Assembly: GCA_964581815.1 (NCBI GenBank)
Contig: CAZORE010000001.1
Location: 93,346-157,345 of the forward strand
Source of the DNA: Trebonia sp964581815
Lineage (GTDB): Bacteria; Actinomycetota; Actinomycetes; Streptosporangiales; Streptosporangiaceae
Reading direction: 5' to 3'
Length of the DNA stretch: 64,000 nucleotides
A program made the position numbers and the translations under genes. Under the pieces are notes generated by a model. That model had not been told where the DNA came from and ran no database searches. It saw only the letters and a program-made list of their open reading frames with translations. This document shows positions 25,675-34,444 of this stretch, piece by piece. Every line of letters starts with the position of its first letter. The first letter of the stretch is position 1.

Positions 25675-25748
25675 CGTCCCTGCCTCCCCGTGGTGCCGTG
25701 AGCAAGAATGTAGCGAGATGATTACCCAGCGCAAAGGGTTATGACAAC

Positions 25749-26591
25749 ATGAGCGGCATGGCTGTCCACAGCAACGGCAACCTGGCCACGCACTTCGGGC
25801 GGCAGGTCGGGAAGGAGCGGCTAGCGCGTGGCTGGTCACTGCGCGAACTGTCAGCCCGGACGGGTATCGACTTCTCTCACTTGTCACGCATTGAAGCCGG
25901 GAAGCGCCCGCCGACCGAGGCGATAGCCGATGCCATGGATAACGTGTTTCCGGAGCGCAGGGGGTGGTTCCGGGAGTTTTACGAGGACAGCAAGTCGGCG
26001 ATGCCACCCGGGTTGCGCTCGTGGACAGAGATAGAAGACAAGGCCGCACGGCTGAGCGTGTGGTGCCCCGGCACCGTCCATGGACTGTTTCAGACTAAGG
26101 ACTACGCCCGGGTGTTCCTGTCCACGCTCGCCAGCGTGCCCGCCGAGGTGGTGGAAGCGCGCCTGGCCTCCCGCATGGCCAGGCAGCAGCGCGTCCTCCA
26201 CCGCGACGATCCCCCGGCCGTGGTGTGCATCATCGATCACGTGGCGCTCTACCGCGGGGTCGGCTCACCCGCGATCATGGCCGCGCAGATGCGCCACCTG
26301 CTCGACCTGGCCGGCCAGCCCAACGTCACGCTCCAGGTGCTCCCGGCCGTTGCCCACCCGGCTACCGCGTCTGAGCTGATCATCGCGGACAACACCGCCG
26401 CGTACGCCGAGCACCTGGCCGCGGGTGGGGTCTACACCGATCCCGAAACGGTTACCCGCCTGGAACTGATCTTCACTACGATTCGTGGCGAGTGCTTTCG
26501 CGCTTCCGACAGTGCGGCAACGATCGGGAAGGCGGGCAAGCTATGGACTGGCGCAAGTCGTCATTCAGCGGTCAGAACGGGAGCTGTGTAG
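25749..26591 (+). CDS. XRE-type regulator with DUF5753 domain
   Basis: A 280-aa protein: N-terminal HTH (LSARTGIDFSHLSRIEAGKRPPT, near residues 35-58), then a DUF5753 sensor-like domain (LFQTKDYARVFLSTL, NVTLQVLPAVAHPA). These proteins belong to the WhiJ/AbaA-type families of Streptomyces that pair with DUF397 proteins and affect development and antibiotic production. Its 3' end overlaps the DUF397 gene by 49 bp in another frame, so expression is linked. Confidence 0.88.
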   Translation: MSGMAVHSNGNLATHFGRQVGKERLARGWSLRELSARTGIDFSHLSRIEAGKRPPTEAIADAMDNVFPERRGWFREFYEDSKSAMPPGLRSWTEIEDKAARLSVWCPGTVHGLFQTKDYARVFLSTLASVPAEVVEARLASRMARQQRVLHRDDPPAVVCIIDHVALYRGVGSPAIMAAQMRHLLDLAGQPNVTLQVLPAVAHPATASELIIADNTAAYAEHLAAGGVYTDPETVTRLELIFTTIRGECFRASDSAATIGKAGKLWTGASRHSAVRTGAV

Positions 26592-26710
26592 AGACAGCCA
26601 GTGGCAACGGCGTGATCCTGGTGAGGGACACGACCGACCGCCGGGGATTCACACTCCAGGTGCCCGCTGAGGCGTGGCTGTCCCTGGTCACGTCGATCAA
26701 GCGGCAGTAA
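26543..26710 (+). CDS. DUF397-domain protein
   Basis: A 55-aa protein starting MDWRKSSFSGQNGSCVETA, the exact signature of DUF397, ending with a VRDTTDRRG...AWLSLVTSIK segment. DUF397 proteins act with XRE-DUF5753 regulators, probably as partners or antagonists. The ATG lies within the end of the XRE gene and is followed by a strong terminator hairpin at 26727. The open frame upstream (26492) is ignored because the domain begins at this Met. Confidence 0.9.
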   Translation: MDWRKSSFSGQNGSCVETASGNGVILVRDTTDRRGFTLQVPAEAWLSLVTSIKRQ

Positions 26711-26726
26711 CGCAACCTACCGAACA

Positions 26727-26763
26727 GGAAGCCAGTTCCCAGCCACCACGGGAACTGGCTTCC
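26727..26763 (+). terminator. strong hairpin terminator after the XRE/DUF397 unit
   Basis: A 14-bp perfect stem (GGAAGCCAGTTCCC with its complement) and a 9-nt loop, 16 bp after the DUF397 stop. The following T/C-rich tract (TTCCATTTGTCC) is only a weak U-run, as usual in high-GC hosts. Confidence 0.75.
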
Positions 26764-26787
26764 TTCCATTTGTCCTAAGGTCGGGTC

Positions 26788-28257
26788 ATGGCTAGTTCAC
26801 TGCCGCGCAGCACGCCGGCCGGCCAGGGGGTCGACCCGGCCGCGATCCTCAGCTTCCTCGACGCCCTGGATGAGCGCTCCGACATCGAGATGCACAGCCT
26901 GATGGTGGTGCGCCACGGGCACGTGGTGGCCGAGGGGTGGTGGGCGCCGTACAGCGCGGGCCGGCCGCAGCTGCTCTACTCGCTCAGCAAGAGCTTCACT
27001 TCCACCGCGGCCGCGTTCGCGCAAGCCGAGGGCCTGCTCGACCTGGACGACACGGTCATCTCGCACTTCCCCGAGTTCGCCGCGGACATCACCGACCCGC
27101 GCAGCCGCTCCATGAAGATCCGGCACGTCGCCTCGATGGCGTCCGGGCATACCAGGGAGACGCTGCCCGAGGCGCTCGCACGTGACCGGGACGAGCCGGT
27201 CCGCGGGTTCCTGCTGACCCCGCCCGACCGCGATCCAGGCACCGTCTTCGCCTACAACCAGCCCTGCACGTACACGCTCGCCAGCGTCGTCCAGCGCAAC
27301 GCGGGCCTGTCCCTGACCCGGTACCTGCGGCCCAGGCTGTTCGACCCGCTCGGCATCGGGCCCGTCGGCTGGCACACCTTCCCGCCCGGCCGGCAGCAGG
27401 GCTTCAGCGGACTGCACGCCCGCACCGAGGACATCGCCAAGCTCGGGCTCCTGTACCTGCAGCAGGGCCGGTGGGCGGGAGCACAGCTCATCCCGCGGGA
27501 ATGGGTGGCCGAGGCGACGTCGGCGCAGGTCGCCAACGCGCAGCAGCAGTCCCAGCCCGACTGGCAGCAGGGCTACGGCTTCCAGTTCTGGACGTCCAGG
27601 CACGGGTACCGCGGCGATGGGGCCTTCGGGCAGTTCTGCGTGATCTTGCCCGGGCAGGACACGGTGATCGTCACCACCGCCTACACCTTCGAGATGCAGG
27701 CCATGCTCGACGCCATGTGGACCCGCCTGCTCCCCGGCCTCGGTGTGGCCTCGCCGGCGGCCAGCCCCGCTCAGGACAAGCTCAGCGCCAGGCTGGCCGG
27801 CCTCTCGCTGCCCGGCCGCGATGGCGCGCGGGCTCCCCGCGACTGGGGGCCGTGGACCGGCGGGGCGTTCGCCGTCGCCGCCTCGCGCGAGGCTGACGCC
27901 GAGGGGCAGCCGTTCGCCCTCCCCGCGGCGACGTTCGTGACGTCGGTCGAGGTAGCGCAGCGGGCGGGCGGCTGGGGGATCGGCCTCATCGAGGCCGGCA
28001 ACGCGCTGACCTTTCCCGTCGGCACTGGCAGCTGGACCGTCTGTGAGCCCGCGGACCGGCACGGCAACGTCATCCCGGTGGCCGCCTCCGGCGGCTGGGC
28101 CGATGACCAGACCCTGCGGGCAGAGGTCATCTTCCTGGAAACTCCGCACCGGATAGAACTCACCTGTTCACTGCCCGGGCGCACCGCCGAGGTCGTCTGG
28201 CGCCACCCGCCGCTCAGGCCCAGCAAGCTCAAGCATCTGCACTGCCCAGCCGAGTGA
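26788..28257 (+). CDS. serine hydrolase (class C beta-lactamase-like)
   Basis: A 489-aa protein of the beta-lactamase/esterase/penicillin-binding fold. The SxxK nucleophile is in YSLSKSFTST (about residues 70-74) and the YxN motif in FAYNQPCTY near residue 154. A C-terminal extension of about 130 residues follows the catalytic domain. No signal peptide, so it is probably a cytosolic esterase or peptidase. TAAGGT ends 6 nt before the ATG with no Shine-Dalgarno, so it may be leaderless. Confidence 0.88.
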   Translation: MASSLPRSTPAGQGVDPAAILSFLDALDERSDIEMHSLMVVRHGHVVAEGWWAPYSAGRPQLLYSLSKSFTSTAAAFAQAEGLLDLDDTVISHFPEFAADITDPRSRSMKIRHVASMASGHTRETLPEALARDRDEPVRGFLLTPPDRDPGTVFAYNQPCTYTLASVVQRNAGLSLTRYLRPRLFDPLGIGPVGWHTFPPGRQQGFSGLHARTEDIAKLGLLYLQQGRWAGAQLIPREWVAEATSAQVANAQQQSQPDWQQGYGFQFWTSRHGYRGDGAFGQFCVILPGQDTVIVTTAYTFEMQAMLDAMWTRLLPGLGVASPAASPAQDKLSARLAGLSLPGRDGARAPRDWGPWTGGAFAVAASREADAEGQPFALPAATFVTSVEVAQRAGGWGIGLIEAGNALTFPVGTGSWTVCEPADRHGNVIPVAASGGWADDQTLRAEVIFLETPHRIELTCSLPGRTAEVVWRHPPLRPSKLKHLHCPAE

Positions 28258-28282
28258 TGTCTCTCCGGGACGAGCGGAGCCT

Positions 28283-28306
28283 GCCTGGGGAAACGCGCCC
28301 CCAGGC
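28283..28306 (+). terminator. hairpin after the serine hydrolase gene
   Basis: GCCTGGGG and CCCCAGGC form an 8-bp GC-rich stem with an 8-nt loop, 26 bp after the stop codon. No U-tract follows, so it may be a weak terminator or an mRNA-stabilising hairpin. Confidence 0.45.
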
Positions 28307-28372
28307 CTGACGCGCCTAGCTAAGGCTGAAGCGGCGTGTGCTTGACGGGCCGATGATGGGTACTGCTGTGCT

Positions 28373-29152
28373 GTGTCTATCGAGCGTCGTGAATTCTTGC
28401 TGCTCGCTGGGGCGGCCGCCACCGGAGCCGGGCTGGCCGGGTGCACGGGCCCGCGGCGGGCCGGCGACCAGTCAGCCGGCGATAGCTCCAGGCCGGCCGC
28501 TGTCGTGCCGTCGCCGGCGCAGGCCCAGCCCGGTGACGCGGACACGTCACTGGGCCCGCAGGTCATGCACGGGTCACGGCACCGGCCGCAGGTGGCGCTC
28601 ACCTTCCACGGCCAGGGACCGGAATCCATGGCCGACGCGCTGCTCGCCGAGGCGGAGCGGGCGGGTGCGTGGGTCACGGTGCTCGCCGTCGGGACCTGGC
28701 TCGGCCAATACCCGCAGGTCGCGGACCGGATCTTGCGCGGGGGGCATGAGCTGGGCAATCACACCATGCATCACCTGGACATCACGGCCATGGACGCCTC
28801 GGGCGCCTACGCGGAGATCGAGGGGTGCGCGCAGCGGTTGCACGCGCTGACCGGATCGGCCGGCCGCTGGTTCCGGCCCTCGCAAACGCGGTACTCGACC
28901 TCGCTGATCGAGCAGGAGGCCCGTAAGGCGGGTTACCAGACGTGCGTGTCGTACGACGTGGACTCGCTCGACTACACCGATCCCGGGCCGGACGCGATCG
29001 TGTCCACCGTGCTCGGCTCGACGCGGCCGGGCTCGATTGTCAGCCTGCATCTCGGGCATTCCGGCACGGTGACCGCGCTGCCCGCGATCGTGCGCGGCCT
29101 GGCCAGCCGGGGACTGCGCGCGGTCACCCTGACGGACCTGCTTTCCCCGTAA
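28373..29152 (+). CDS. NodB-fold polysaccharide deacetylase-like lipoprotein with altered motif 1
   Basis: A 259-aa secreted lipoprotein: a Tat-like RRE near the start (IERREFLLLAGAA) and lipobox LAGC near residue 24. The NodB fold keeps motif 2 (HTMHH, His130 to His134) and a motif-3-like RWFRPSQ. Motif 1, normally TFDDGP, reads TFHGQGP at residues 77-83, so the catalytic and metal-binding Asp residues are missing. It may bind glycans or have changed catalysis. The GTG start is chosen because it gives the signal sequence. Confidence 0.75.
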   Translation: MSIERREFLLLAGAAATGAGLAGCTGPRRAGDQSAGDSSRPAAVVPSPAQAQPGDADTSLGPQVMHGSRHRPQVALTFHGQGPESMADALLAEAERAGAWVTVLAVGTWLGQYPQVADRILRGGHELGNHTMHHLDITAMDASGAYAEIEGCAQRLHALTGSAGRWFRPSQTRYSTSLIEQEARKAGYQTCVSYDVDSLDYTDPGPDAIVSTVLGSTRPGSIVSLHLGHSGTVTALPAIVRGLASRGLRAVTLTDLLSP

Positions 29153-29215
29153 ACGGCACGGGCCGTTGCTAAGCGTTAGCGGTGAGGCCGCACCGTCTTC
29201 TGCTATGAATTGGGC

Positions 29216-29941
29216 ATGCCCGATACGACCATCCCCGCCGCGGACGGGACCCCGCTCAAGGCCTACCTCGCCGTCCCGGCCGAGGCCGGCCCCCGTCCTG
29301 GGGTTGTCGTGATCCAGGACGCGCTGGGCCTGACCGGGGCCATCCGAGAGCACGTCGACCGTCTGGCGTCGTACGGGTACCTGGCCGTGGCCCCGGACCT
29401 CTACACACGCGGCGGGATGCTGAGGTGCGTGCAGGCCACCATGCGTTCCCTCTTCAGCGGGCAGGGGCAGGCCTACGACGACATCGAAGGGTCTCGCCGC
29501 TGGCTGCTCGCCCGCGACGACTGCTCGGGCCGGGTCGGGATCATCGGTTTCTGCATGGGCGGCGGGTTCGCTCTCATGACCGCCAACCGGGGCTTCGACG
29601 TCTCTGCTCCCAACTACGGCCAGCTGCCGAAGGACCTCGACAGCGCGCTGAGCGGCGCCTGTCCCGTGGTCGCCAGCTACGGCGCCCGGGACCACATGCT
29701 CAAGGGCGCAGCCGCCACGTTGGCGGCGGCCCTGACGGAAAGGGGCATCCTCCACGACGTCAAGGAGTATCCCCAGGCCGGCCATAGCTTCCTCGAGCAG
29801 TTCAAGGTCGGGCCTCTTGCGCCGGTGCTGCGGGTGGCCGGCCTGGGTTACGAGGCGGCCAGCGCCGGCGACGCCTGGCGCCGGATCCGCGCCTTCTTCG
29901 ACGAGCATCTGGCCGCCGCTGAGCCACCCGAGGCCGGCTGA
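29216..29941 (+). CDS. dienelactone hydrolase-family protein
   Basis: An alpha/beta hydrolase of 241 aa with the Cys-His-Asp triad of the family: nucleophile in IGFCMGGGFAL, Asp in YGARDHML and His in YPQAGHSF. The Glu of the usual QEIFG motif appears as Asp (IQDALG). Family members hydrolyse dienelactones in chlorocatechol breakdown and other esters. TATGAA lies 6 nt before the ATG at 29216, so it may be leaderless; a TTG 6 nt upstream is less likely. An in-frame remnant of another gene follows its stop. Confidence 0.87.
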   Translation: MPDTTIPAADGTPLKAYLAVPAEAGPRPGVVVIQDALGLTGAIREHVDRLASYGYLAVAPDLYTRGGMLRCVQATMRSLFSGQGQAYDDIEGSRRWLLARDDCSGRVGIIGFCMGGGFALMTANRGFDVSAPNYGQLPKDLDSALSGACPVVASYGARDHMLKGAAATLAAALTERGILHDVKEYPQAGHSFLEQFKVGPLAPVLRVAGLGYEAASAGDAWRRIRAFFDEHLAAAEPPEAG

Positions 29942-30088
29942 CGAACTCGGGCCGAACTGCGCACCGTGGCCGAGGAGGCCGCCGCGCTCGCTGCGGCGGG
30001 GCTGGACCTCGCCATCGTGTACCTGCGGCCGCCGCTCACCCCGGCGGTGCTCGAGCCCCTGGCCGTGGCCCTGGCGCAGATCGGCTGA
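29942..30088 (+). pseudogene. C-terminal remnant of a luciferase-like (F420-dependent) monooxygenase
   Basis: After the hydrolase TGA the same frame continues for 48 codons to a TGA at 30086. It spells AELRTVAEEAAALAAAGLDL and then AIVYLRPPLTPAVLEPLAVAL, strongly like the C-terminus of LLM-class F420-dependent oxidoreductases. The first ~250 residues are absent and no start codon gives a functional protein. It looks like a gene end left by a deletion or recombination. Confidence 0.55.
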
Positions 30089-30225
30089 CCGGCGCCTGAG
30101 CGCCCGGGGCTCGGCGGGCCTACCGCGGTCGCGGTACGCGGAATGACCGCGTTCGGCCGACGATTCACCGGGCCGCGATCGCGAGGCTAAAGGGGTCAGC
30201 TTTTGTCTACCCGAAAGGGGATCCC

Positions 30226-32493
30226 GTGGAGCGCCTTGCACGATTGTGCGCCCGTAGGAGATTCATCGTCCTTGGCGGCTGGGTTATCGCGCTGCTGCTC
30301 CTGGCCGGGCTTACGGTCAAGCTCGGGTCGGGGTTCACCGATTCCGCCCAGATACCTAACAGCGAGTCCGCCACCGCCTACAGCCTGCTCGACAACGCCG
30401 GCCACGGCGGCCTCGTCTCATCGAACTCCACGGTCACCGGCAACATCGCCTGGCACGTCACCGGCGCCTCGGTCACCAGCCCGGGGGTGGAGAAGGACGC
30501 GGCCGCGATGCTCGGCAAGGTCGCGCACCTGCCCGGCGTGGAAGGCGTCGTCAGCCCGTACAGCACGGCAGGGGCGGCCCAGGTCAGCCGGTCGGGTAAC
30601 GCCGCCTACGCAACCGTGATCCTCGCTAAGAGCGCCGATGTCAAGCCGGTCGAGCTGGCCGCTGGGCAGCTGCGCAGCGCGGCCGTCGACGTGCAGGTCG
30701 GCGGCACGGCGTTCGCCCCGGCCGTCGGTGCCTCGGAGGGCACCGAGGCGGTCGGCATCCTCGCCGCGCTGCTGATACTGCTCTTGGTCTTCCGCTCCGT
30801 CTGGGCGGCGGCCCTGCCGGTCATCACCGGCATCACCGGGGTGGGCATGGGGACGCTGGTCGTCCTGCTCGGCTCCCATGTGGTCAGCCTGTCGAGCACC
30901 AGCCTGACCATGGGCACCCTCATCGGGCTGGGCGTCGGGATCGACTACGCCCTGTTCATCGTCAACCGCTACCGCAAGGCGCTGCTCTCCGGGTCGTCCG
31001 TACCAGACGCCATCGCGACCGCGCTGACCACGTCGGGCCGGGCCGTGGTGTTCGCCGGGGTGACGGTCATCGCCGCCCTGCTCGGCATGTATGTCGTCAA
31101 CCTCAGCGTGCTGACCGGCATGGCGCAGGCCGCGGCGGTGACCGTGCTGCTCACGGTGGCAGCGGCGACGACGCTGCTGCCCGCGCTGCTCGCCATCCTG
31201 GGCCGGAGGGTGCTGTCGCGCCGCCAGCGCCGGGCGCTGGCCGAGGGGCCGGCCGCAGCTTGGAACCGGATGCAGGCAGCCCCGGTGCCGGGCGCCCACG
31301 CTCGGGCCGGGCACGGCCTGGCCGCCCGGTGGGCCGGGCTGGTGCAGCGGGCGCCCCGGCGCGCCGTTGCCCTGTCCCTGCTCGCGATCGTCGCGCTGGC
31401 CATTCCGGTGCTGAGCATGCGGGTCGGTGCGGCCGACGCCGGCAGCGACCCAGCGGGATCGTCGACCCGCGCGTACTACGACGTCATGTCGGGCGGCTTC
31501 GGCAAGGGATTCGACGCCCCGCTGCTGCTCGTTGCCCAGGCCCCGGACACCGAGTCGCAGCAGGCGCTGGCCAAGCTGGCGACGGAACTGCCTTCCGCCA
31601 GCGACGTCGCCTCGGCGACCGCCCCCGCGGCCGTCGGCAAGGGCCTCGAGCTGATCACGGTCGTACCGCGGACCAGCGCGCAGGCCGCGCAGACGAGCGA
31701 TCTGGTGACCAGCTTGCGCCACGACGTGATCCCGGCCGCCGAAGCGGGCACGCACCTGCACGTGTACGTCGGCGGGACCACCGCGTCGACCATCGACATG
31801 TCCAACGCGCTGATGAGCAAGCTGCCGCTGTACCTCGTGCTTGTCGGGCTGCTCGGGTTCGTGCTCCTAGCGCTGGCGTTCCGCAGCGTCCTCATCCCGC
31901 TCACCGGCGCGCTCACCAGCCTCGGCTCGATACTGGCCGGGCTCGGCGCGATCACCGCGATCTTCCAGTTCGGCTGGGGCTCGGCCCTGTTCGGAGTCGG
32001 GTCGGCCGCGCCGGTTTCCTACATCATCCCGGTGTGCATCGTCGGCGTGGTGTTCGGCCTGTCCACCGACTACCAGGTTTTCCTCCTCAGCCGGATCCGC
32101 GAGGAGTGGCAGCGCACCGGGGACAACGCCGGGGCCGTCCGGCAAGGCGTCACCGAGACTGCGAAAGTCATCGTGATGGCGATGGCGATCATGGCGTGCG
32201 TGTTCGGCTCGTTCGGGTTCAGCGGCCAGCGGATCGTCGCCTCGATCGGAGTCGGCATGGCCAGCGCCGTCATCATCGACGCCCTGCTGGTCAGGCTGAC
32301 GCTGGTGCCGGCCCTGATGCAGCTCGCCGGACGGTGGAACTGGGCCTACCCGCGCTGGGCGGAGCGGCTCACCCCGCGGCTGTCGGTCGAGGCCCCGTCC
32401 GAGCCTCACCACGAGACCCCGCGGCTGTCTATTGAAGCCCCGGCCGGTCCTGACCACGAAATCGCCCAGCCGTCGGCGATCATTGGATCGTGA
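30226..32493 (+). CDS. MMPL-family (RND superfamily) membrane transporter
   Basis: A 755-aa transporter with about 12 membrane segments and two periplasmic-type domains. The first (residues 40-160) begins SGFTDSAQIPNSES, as usual for MmpL/actinorhodin-type exporters. Conserved transmembrane motifs are GVGIDYALFIVNRYRKAL and the later FGLSTDYQVFLLSRIREEW. It probably exports lipids or small lipophilic compounds using the proton gradient. GTG start with AAAGGGGA upstream. Its TGA overlaps the histidine kinase GTG, so transporter, kinase and regulator are one operon. Confidence 0.92.
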   Translation: MERLARLCARRRFIVLGGWVIALLLLAGLTVKLGSGFTDSAQIPNSESATAYSLLDNAGHGGLVSSNSTVTGNIAWHVTGASVTSPGVEKDAAAMLGKVAHLPGVEGVVSPYSTAGAAQVSRSGNAAYATVILAKSADVKPVELAAGQLRSAAVDVQVGGTAFAPAVGASEGTEAVGILAALLILLLVFRSVWAAALPVITGITGVGMGTLVVLLGSHVVSLSSTSLTMGTLIGLGVGIDYALFIVNRYRKALLSGSSVPDAIATALTTSGRAVVFAGVTVIAALLGMYVVNLSVLTGMAQAAAVTVLLTVAAATTLLPALLAILGRRVLSRRQRRALAEGPAAAWNRMQAAPVPGAHARAGHGLAARWAGLVQRAPRRAVALSLLAIVALAIPVLSMRVGAADAGSDPAGSSTRAYYDVMSGGFGKGFDAPLLLVAQAPDTESQQALAKLATELPSASDVASATAPAAVGKGLELITVVPRTSAQAAQTSDLVTSLRHDVIPAAEAGTHLHVYVGGTTASTIDMSNALMSKLPLYLVLVGLLGFVLLALAFRSVLIPLTGALTSLGSILAGLGAITAIFQFGWGSALFGVGSAAPVSYIIPVCIVGVVFGLSTDYQVFLLSRIREEWQRTGDNAGAVRQGVTETAKVIVMAMAIMACVFGSFGFSGQRIVASIGVGMASAVIIDALLVRLTLVPALMQLAGRWNWAYPRWAERLTPRLSVEAPSEPHHETPRLSIEAPAGPDHEIAQPSAIIGS

Positions 32494-33728
32494 GGGTGCC
32501 CGCCAGCCCGCAGCCGCCCCCGGCGGCCAGGACCGCCGCCCGGCGCCGAGGCAGCCTGCCTCCCGCCGCGGCGGCGGCCGTGGTAAACGCGGTGACCCTG
32601 GTGGTGATGCTCACGGCGGTGACCTACCGGCAGGGCGGCGGGCCGGCCTTCCAGGGAACGGCCGTGCTGGTCTTCACGGTTGCCGCCTGGCTGCCGCTGC
32701 TCGGCCGCACCCGGTGGCCGGTGCCCGTGCTGGTCGCCACGACCGCGATCGAGTGCCTGCACCTGGCCGTCCTTCCGTTCGTCGGCGCCTACACCACCGC
32801 GCCGGTCGCGATGGGTGCCTACCAGCCGGTGCCGGTCGCGACCATGGTCGCGGCATGGACGGTAGCCAGCCGCCGCCGCTGGCCGGCCGGCTGGACAGCG
32901 GGCGGCCTGGCCGCCGGCGCGCTGCTCGCCGTCAGCGTCATCGCCCAGCCGGGATTCCTGATCGCCACCGACATGGTGATGTTCGACCTCGTCATCATCG
33001 CCACCGCGGCCGGCGTGCTGGTGAGCCTGCGGCGGGACAGAACCGCCCGCCGGGACCGCGAGGTCCGGGAGGAAACCCGGCGGCAGGTCACCGGTGAGCG
33101 GCTCCGCATCGCCCGTGACCTGCACGATATGGTCGCCCACCACCTCGCGCTGGTCAACGCCCAGGCCAGCGTCGCCGAGTACCTGATGCGAAACGACCCC
33201 AAGGCCGCCGCCGCCCTGAGCGGCATCAGCCTCCACTCACGGCAGGCACTTGACGAGCTGCGCGCCACGGTCGGGCTGCTGCGCAGCGACGACGACAGCC
33301 AGGACGGCGCCGGCGCGGGGCACTCCACCCCGGGCATCGACAAGCTCGACGAGCTCGCCGCCGGCTTCCGGTCAGCGGGCACGGACGTGTCGGTCACCGT
33401 CGCCGGCGTTCCCGCTGAACTCCCGCCCGGCGGGGACCTGGCCGTCTACCGCATCGTGCAGGAATCGCTCACTAACGCGGCCAAGCACGCACCAGGCGCG
33501 GCCGCCGCCGTGACCCTGCGCTGGCAGGACGGCGGGCTCGACCTGGCGGTCACCAGCGGCCCGGGCCGCGGCGATGACCCGGGCGTCCGCGGTGCGGGCT
33601 CCGGCCACGGCATCATCGGCATGCGGGAGCGCGCCGCAAGCTGCGGGGGAACGCTGACGGCGGAGCCCGCCCCGGACGGCGGCTTCACCGTCCAGGCGAC
33701 GATCCCCGGGAAGGAAGGTTCCGCGTGA
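32490..33728 (+). CDS. NarL-type sensor histidine kinase
   Basis: A 412-aa kinase: about five hydrophobic segments in residues 25-180 with no large external domain, a HisKA_3 phosphoacceptor (ARDLHDMVAHHLA), and a C-terminal HATPase with QESLTNAAKHAPG and SGHGIIGMRERA. It overlaps the MMPL gene by 4 bp and the regulator by 4 bp. It probably senses membrane stress or a compound that the MMPL pump exports. Confidence 0.92.
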   Translation: MRVPASPQPPPAARTAARRRGSLPPAAAAAVVNAVTLVVMLTAVTYRQGGGPAFQGTAVLVFTVAAWLPLLGRTRWPVPVLVATTAIECLHLAVLPFVGAYTTAPVAMGAYQPVPVATMVAAWTVASRRRWPAGWTAGGLAAGALLAVSVIAQPGFLIATDMVMFDLVIIATAAGVLVSLRRDRTARRDREVREETRRQVTGERLRIARDLHDMVAHHLALVNAQASVAEYLMRNDPKAAAALSGISLHSRQALDELRATVGLLRSDDDSQDGAGAGHSTPGIDKLDELAAGFRSAGTDVSVTVAGVPAELPPGGDLAVYRIVQESLTNAAKHAPGAAAAVTLRWQDGGLDLAVTSGPGRGDDPGVRGAGSGHGIIGMRERAASCGGTLTAEPAPDGGFTVQATIPGKEGSA

Positions 33729-34396
33729 CTATCCGCGTGGTGCTCGCCGACGACCAGGCCCTGCTACGGGGCACGTTCCGGCTGCTGCTTGACTCCGAGC
33801 CGGACATGGAGGTGGTGGCCGAGGCCGGCACCGGGGCCGAGGCCGCGGCGCGGGCGCGGGAGGCCAGGGCCGACGTGGTGCTGATGGACATCCGGATGCC
33901 GGATATGGACGGGATCGAGGCCACCAGGCAGATCACCGCCGATGAGGCCCTCGCCGGGGTCAAGATCCTCATCCTGACCACCTACGAAACCGACGACCTG
34001 GTGGTCGCCGCGCTGCGTGCTGGCGCGAGCGGCTACCTGGGCAAGGGGACCGAGCCCGGAGTTCTACTCGATGCCATCCGGACGGTGGCCGCCGGGGAGT
34101 CGCTGCTGTCCCCGGCCGCGACCACGGCCCTGATCGGCCGCTTCCTGGCCCGGGCCGATCCGCCCCAGGGACGGCTGGCCGCCGACCTGTCCGAACTGAC
34201 CGCCCGCGAGCGCGAGATCACCACGCTGGTCGGCATCGGCCTGTCGAATGAGGAGATCGCCGGCCAGCTGTTCATCAGCCCCGCCACCGCCAAAACCCAC
34301 GTCAACCGGGCCATGATGAAGGTCGGCGCCCGCGACCGCGCCCAGCTGGTCGTCTTCGCCTACGAGACCGGCCTCGTCACCCCGCGCAGGCCATGA
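33725..34396 (+). CDS. NarL/LuxR-type response regulator
   Basis: A 223-aa regulator with an N-terminal receiver (acidic pair D9/D10 and phospho-acceptor D55 in LMDIRMPDMDG, Lys in GYLGKGTEP) and a C-terminal LuxR HTH (LTAREREITTLVGIGLSNEEIA, TAKTHVNRAMMKVG). Coupled to the upstream kinase, it probably controls the MMPL operon and other genes. Confidence 0.93.
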   Translation: MTIRVVLADDQALLRGTFRLLLDSEPDMEVVAEAGTGAEAAARAREARADVVLMDIRMPDMDGIEATRQITADEALAGVKILILTTYETDDLVVAALRAGASGYLGKGTEPGVLLDAIRTVAAGESLLSPAATTALIGRFLARADPPQGRLAADLSELTAREREITTLVGIGLSNEEIAGQLFISPATAKTHVNRAMMKVGARDRAQLVVFAYETGLVTPRRP

Positions 34397-34444
34397 CTCC
34401 CTGGGTCGCCTCGCGCGGCGCAACGCCTCGCCGTGAGCGCGCGC

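Noticed and set aside
28574..30241. Long minus-strand frame (555 aa)
   Set aside because: It is antisense to the deacetylase-like and hydrolase genes, rich in Arg/Gly/Pro and without domains; a GC-bias shadow.
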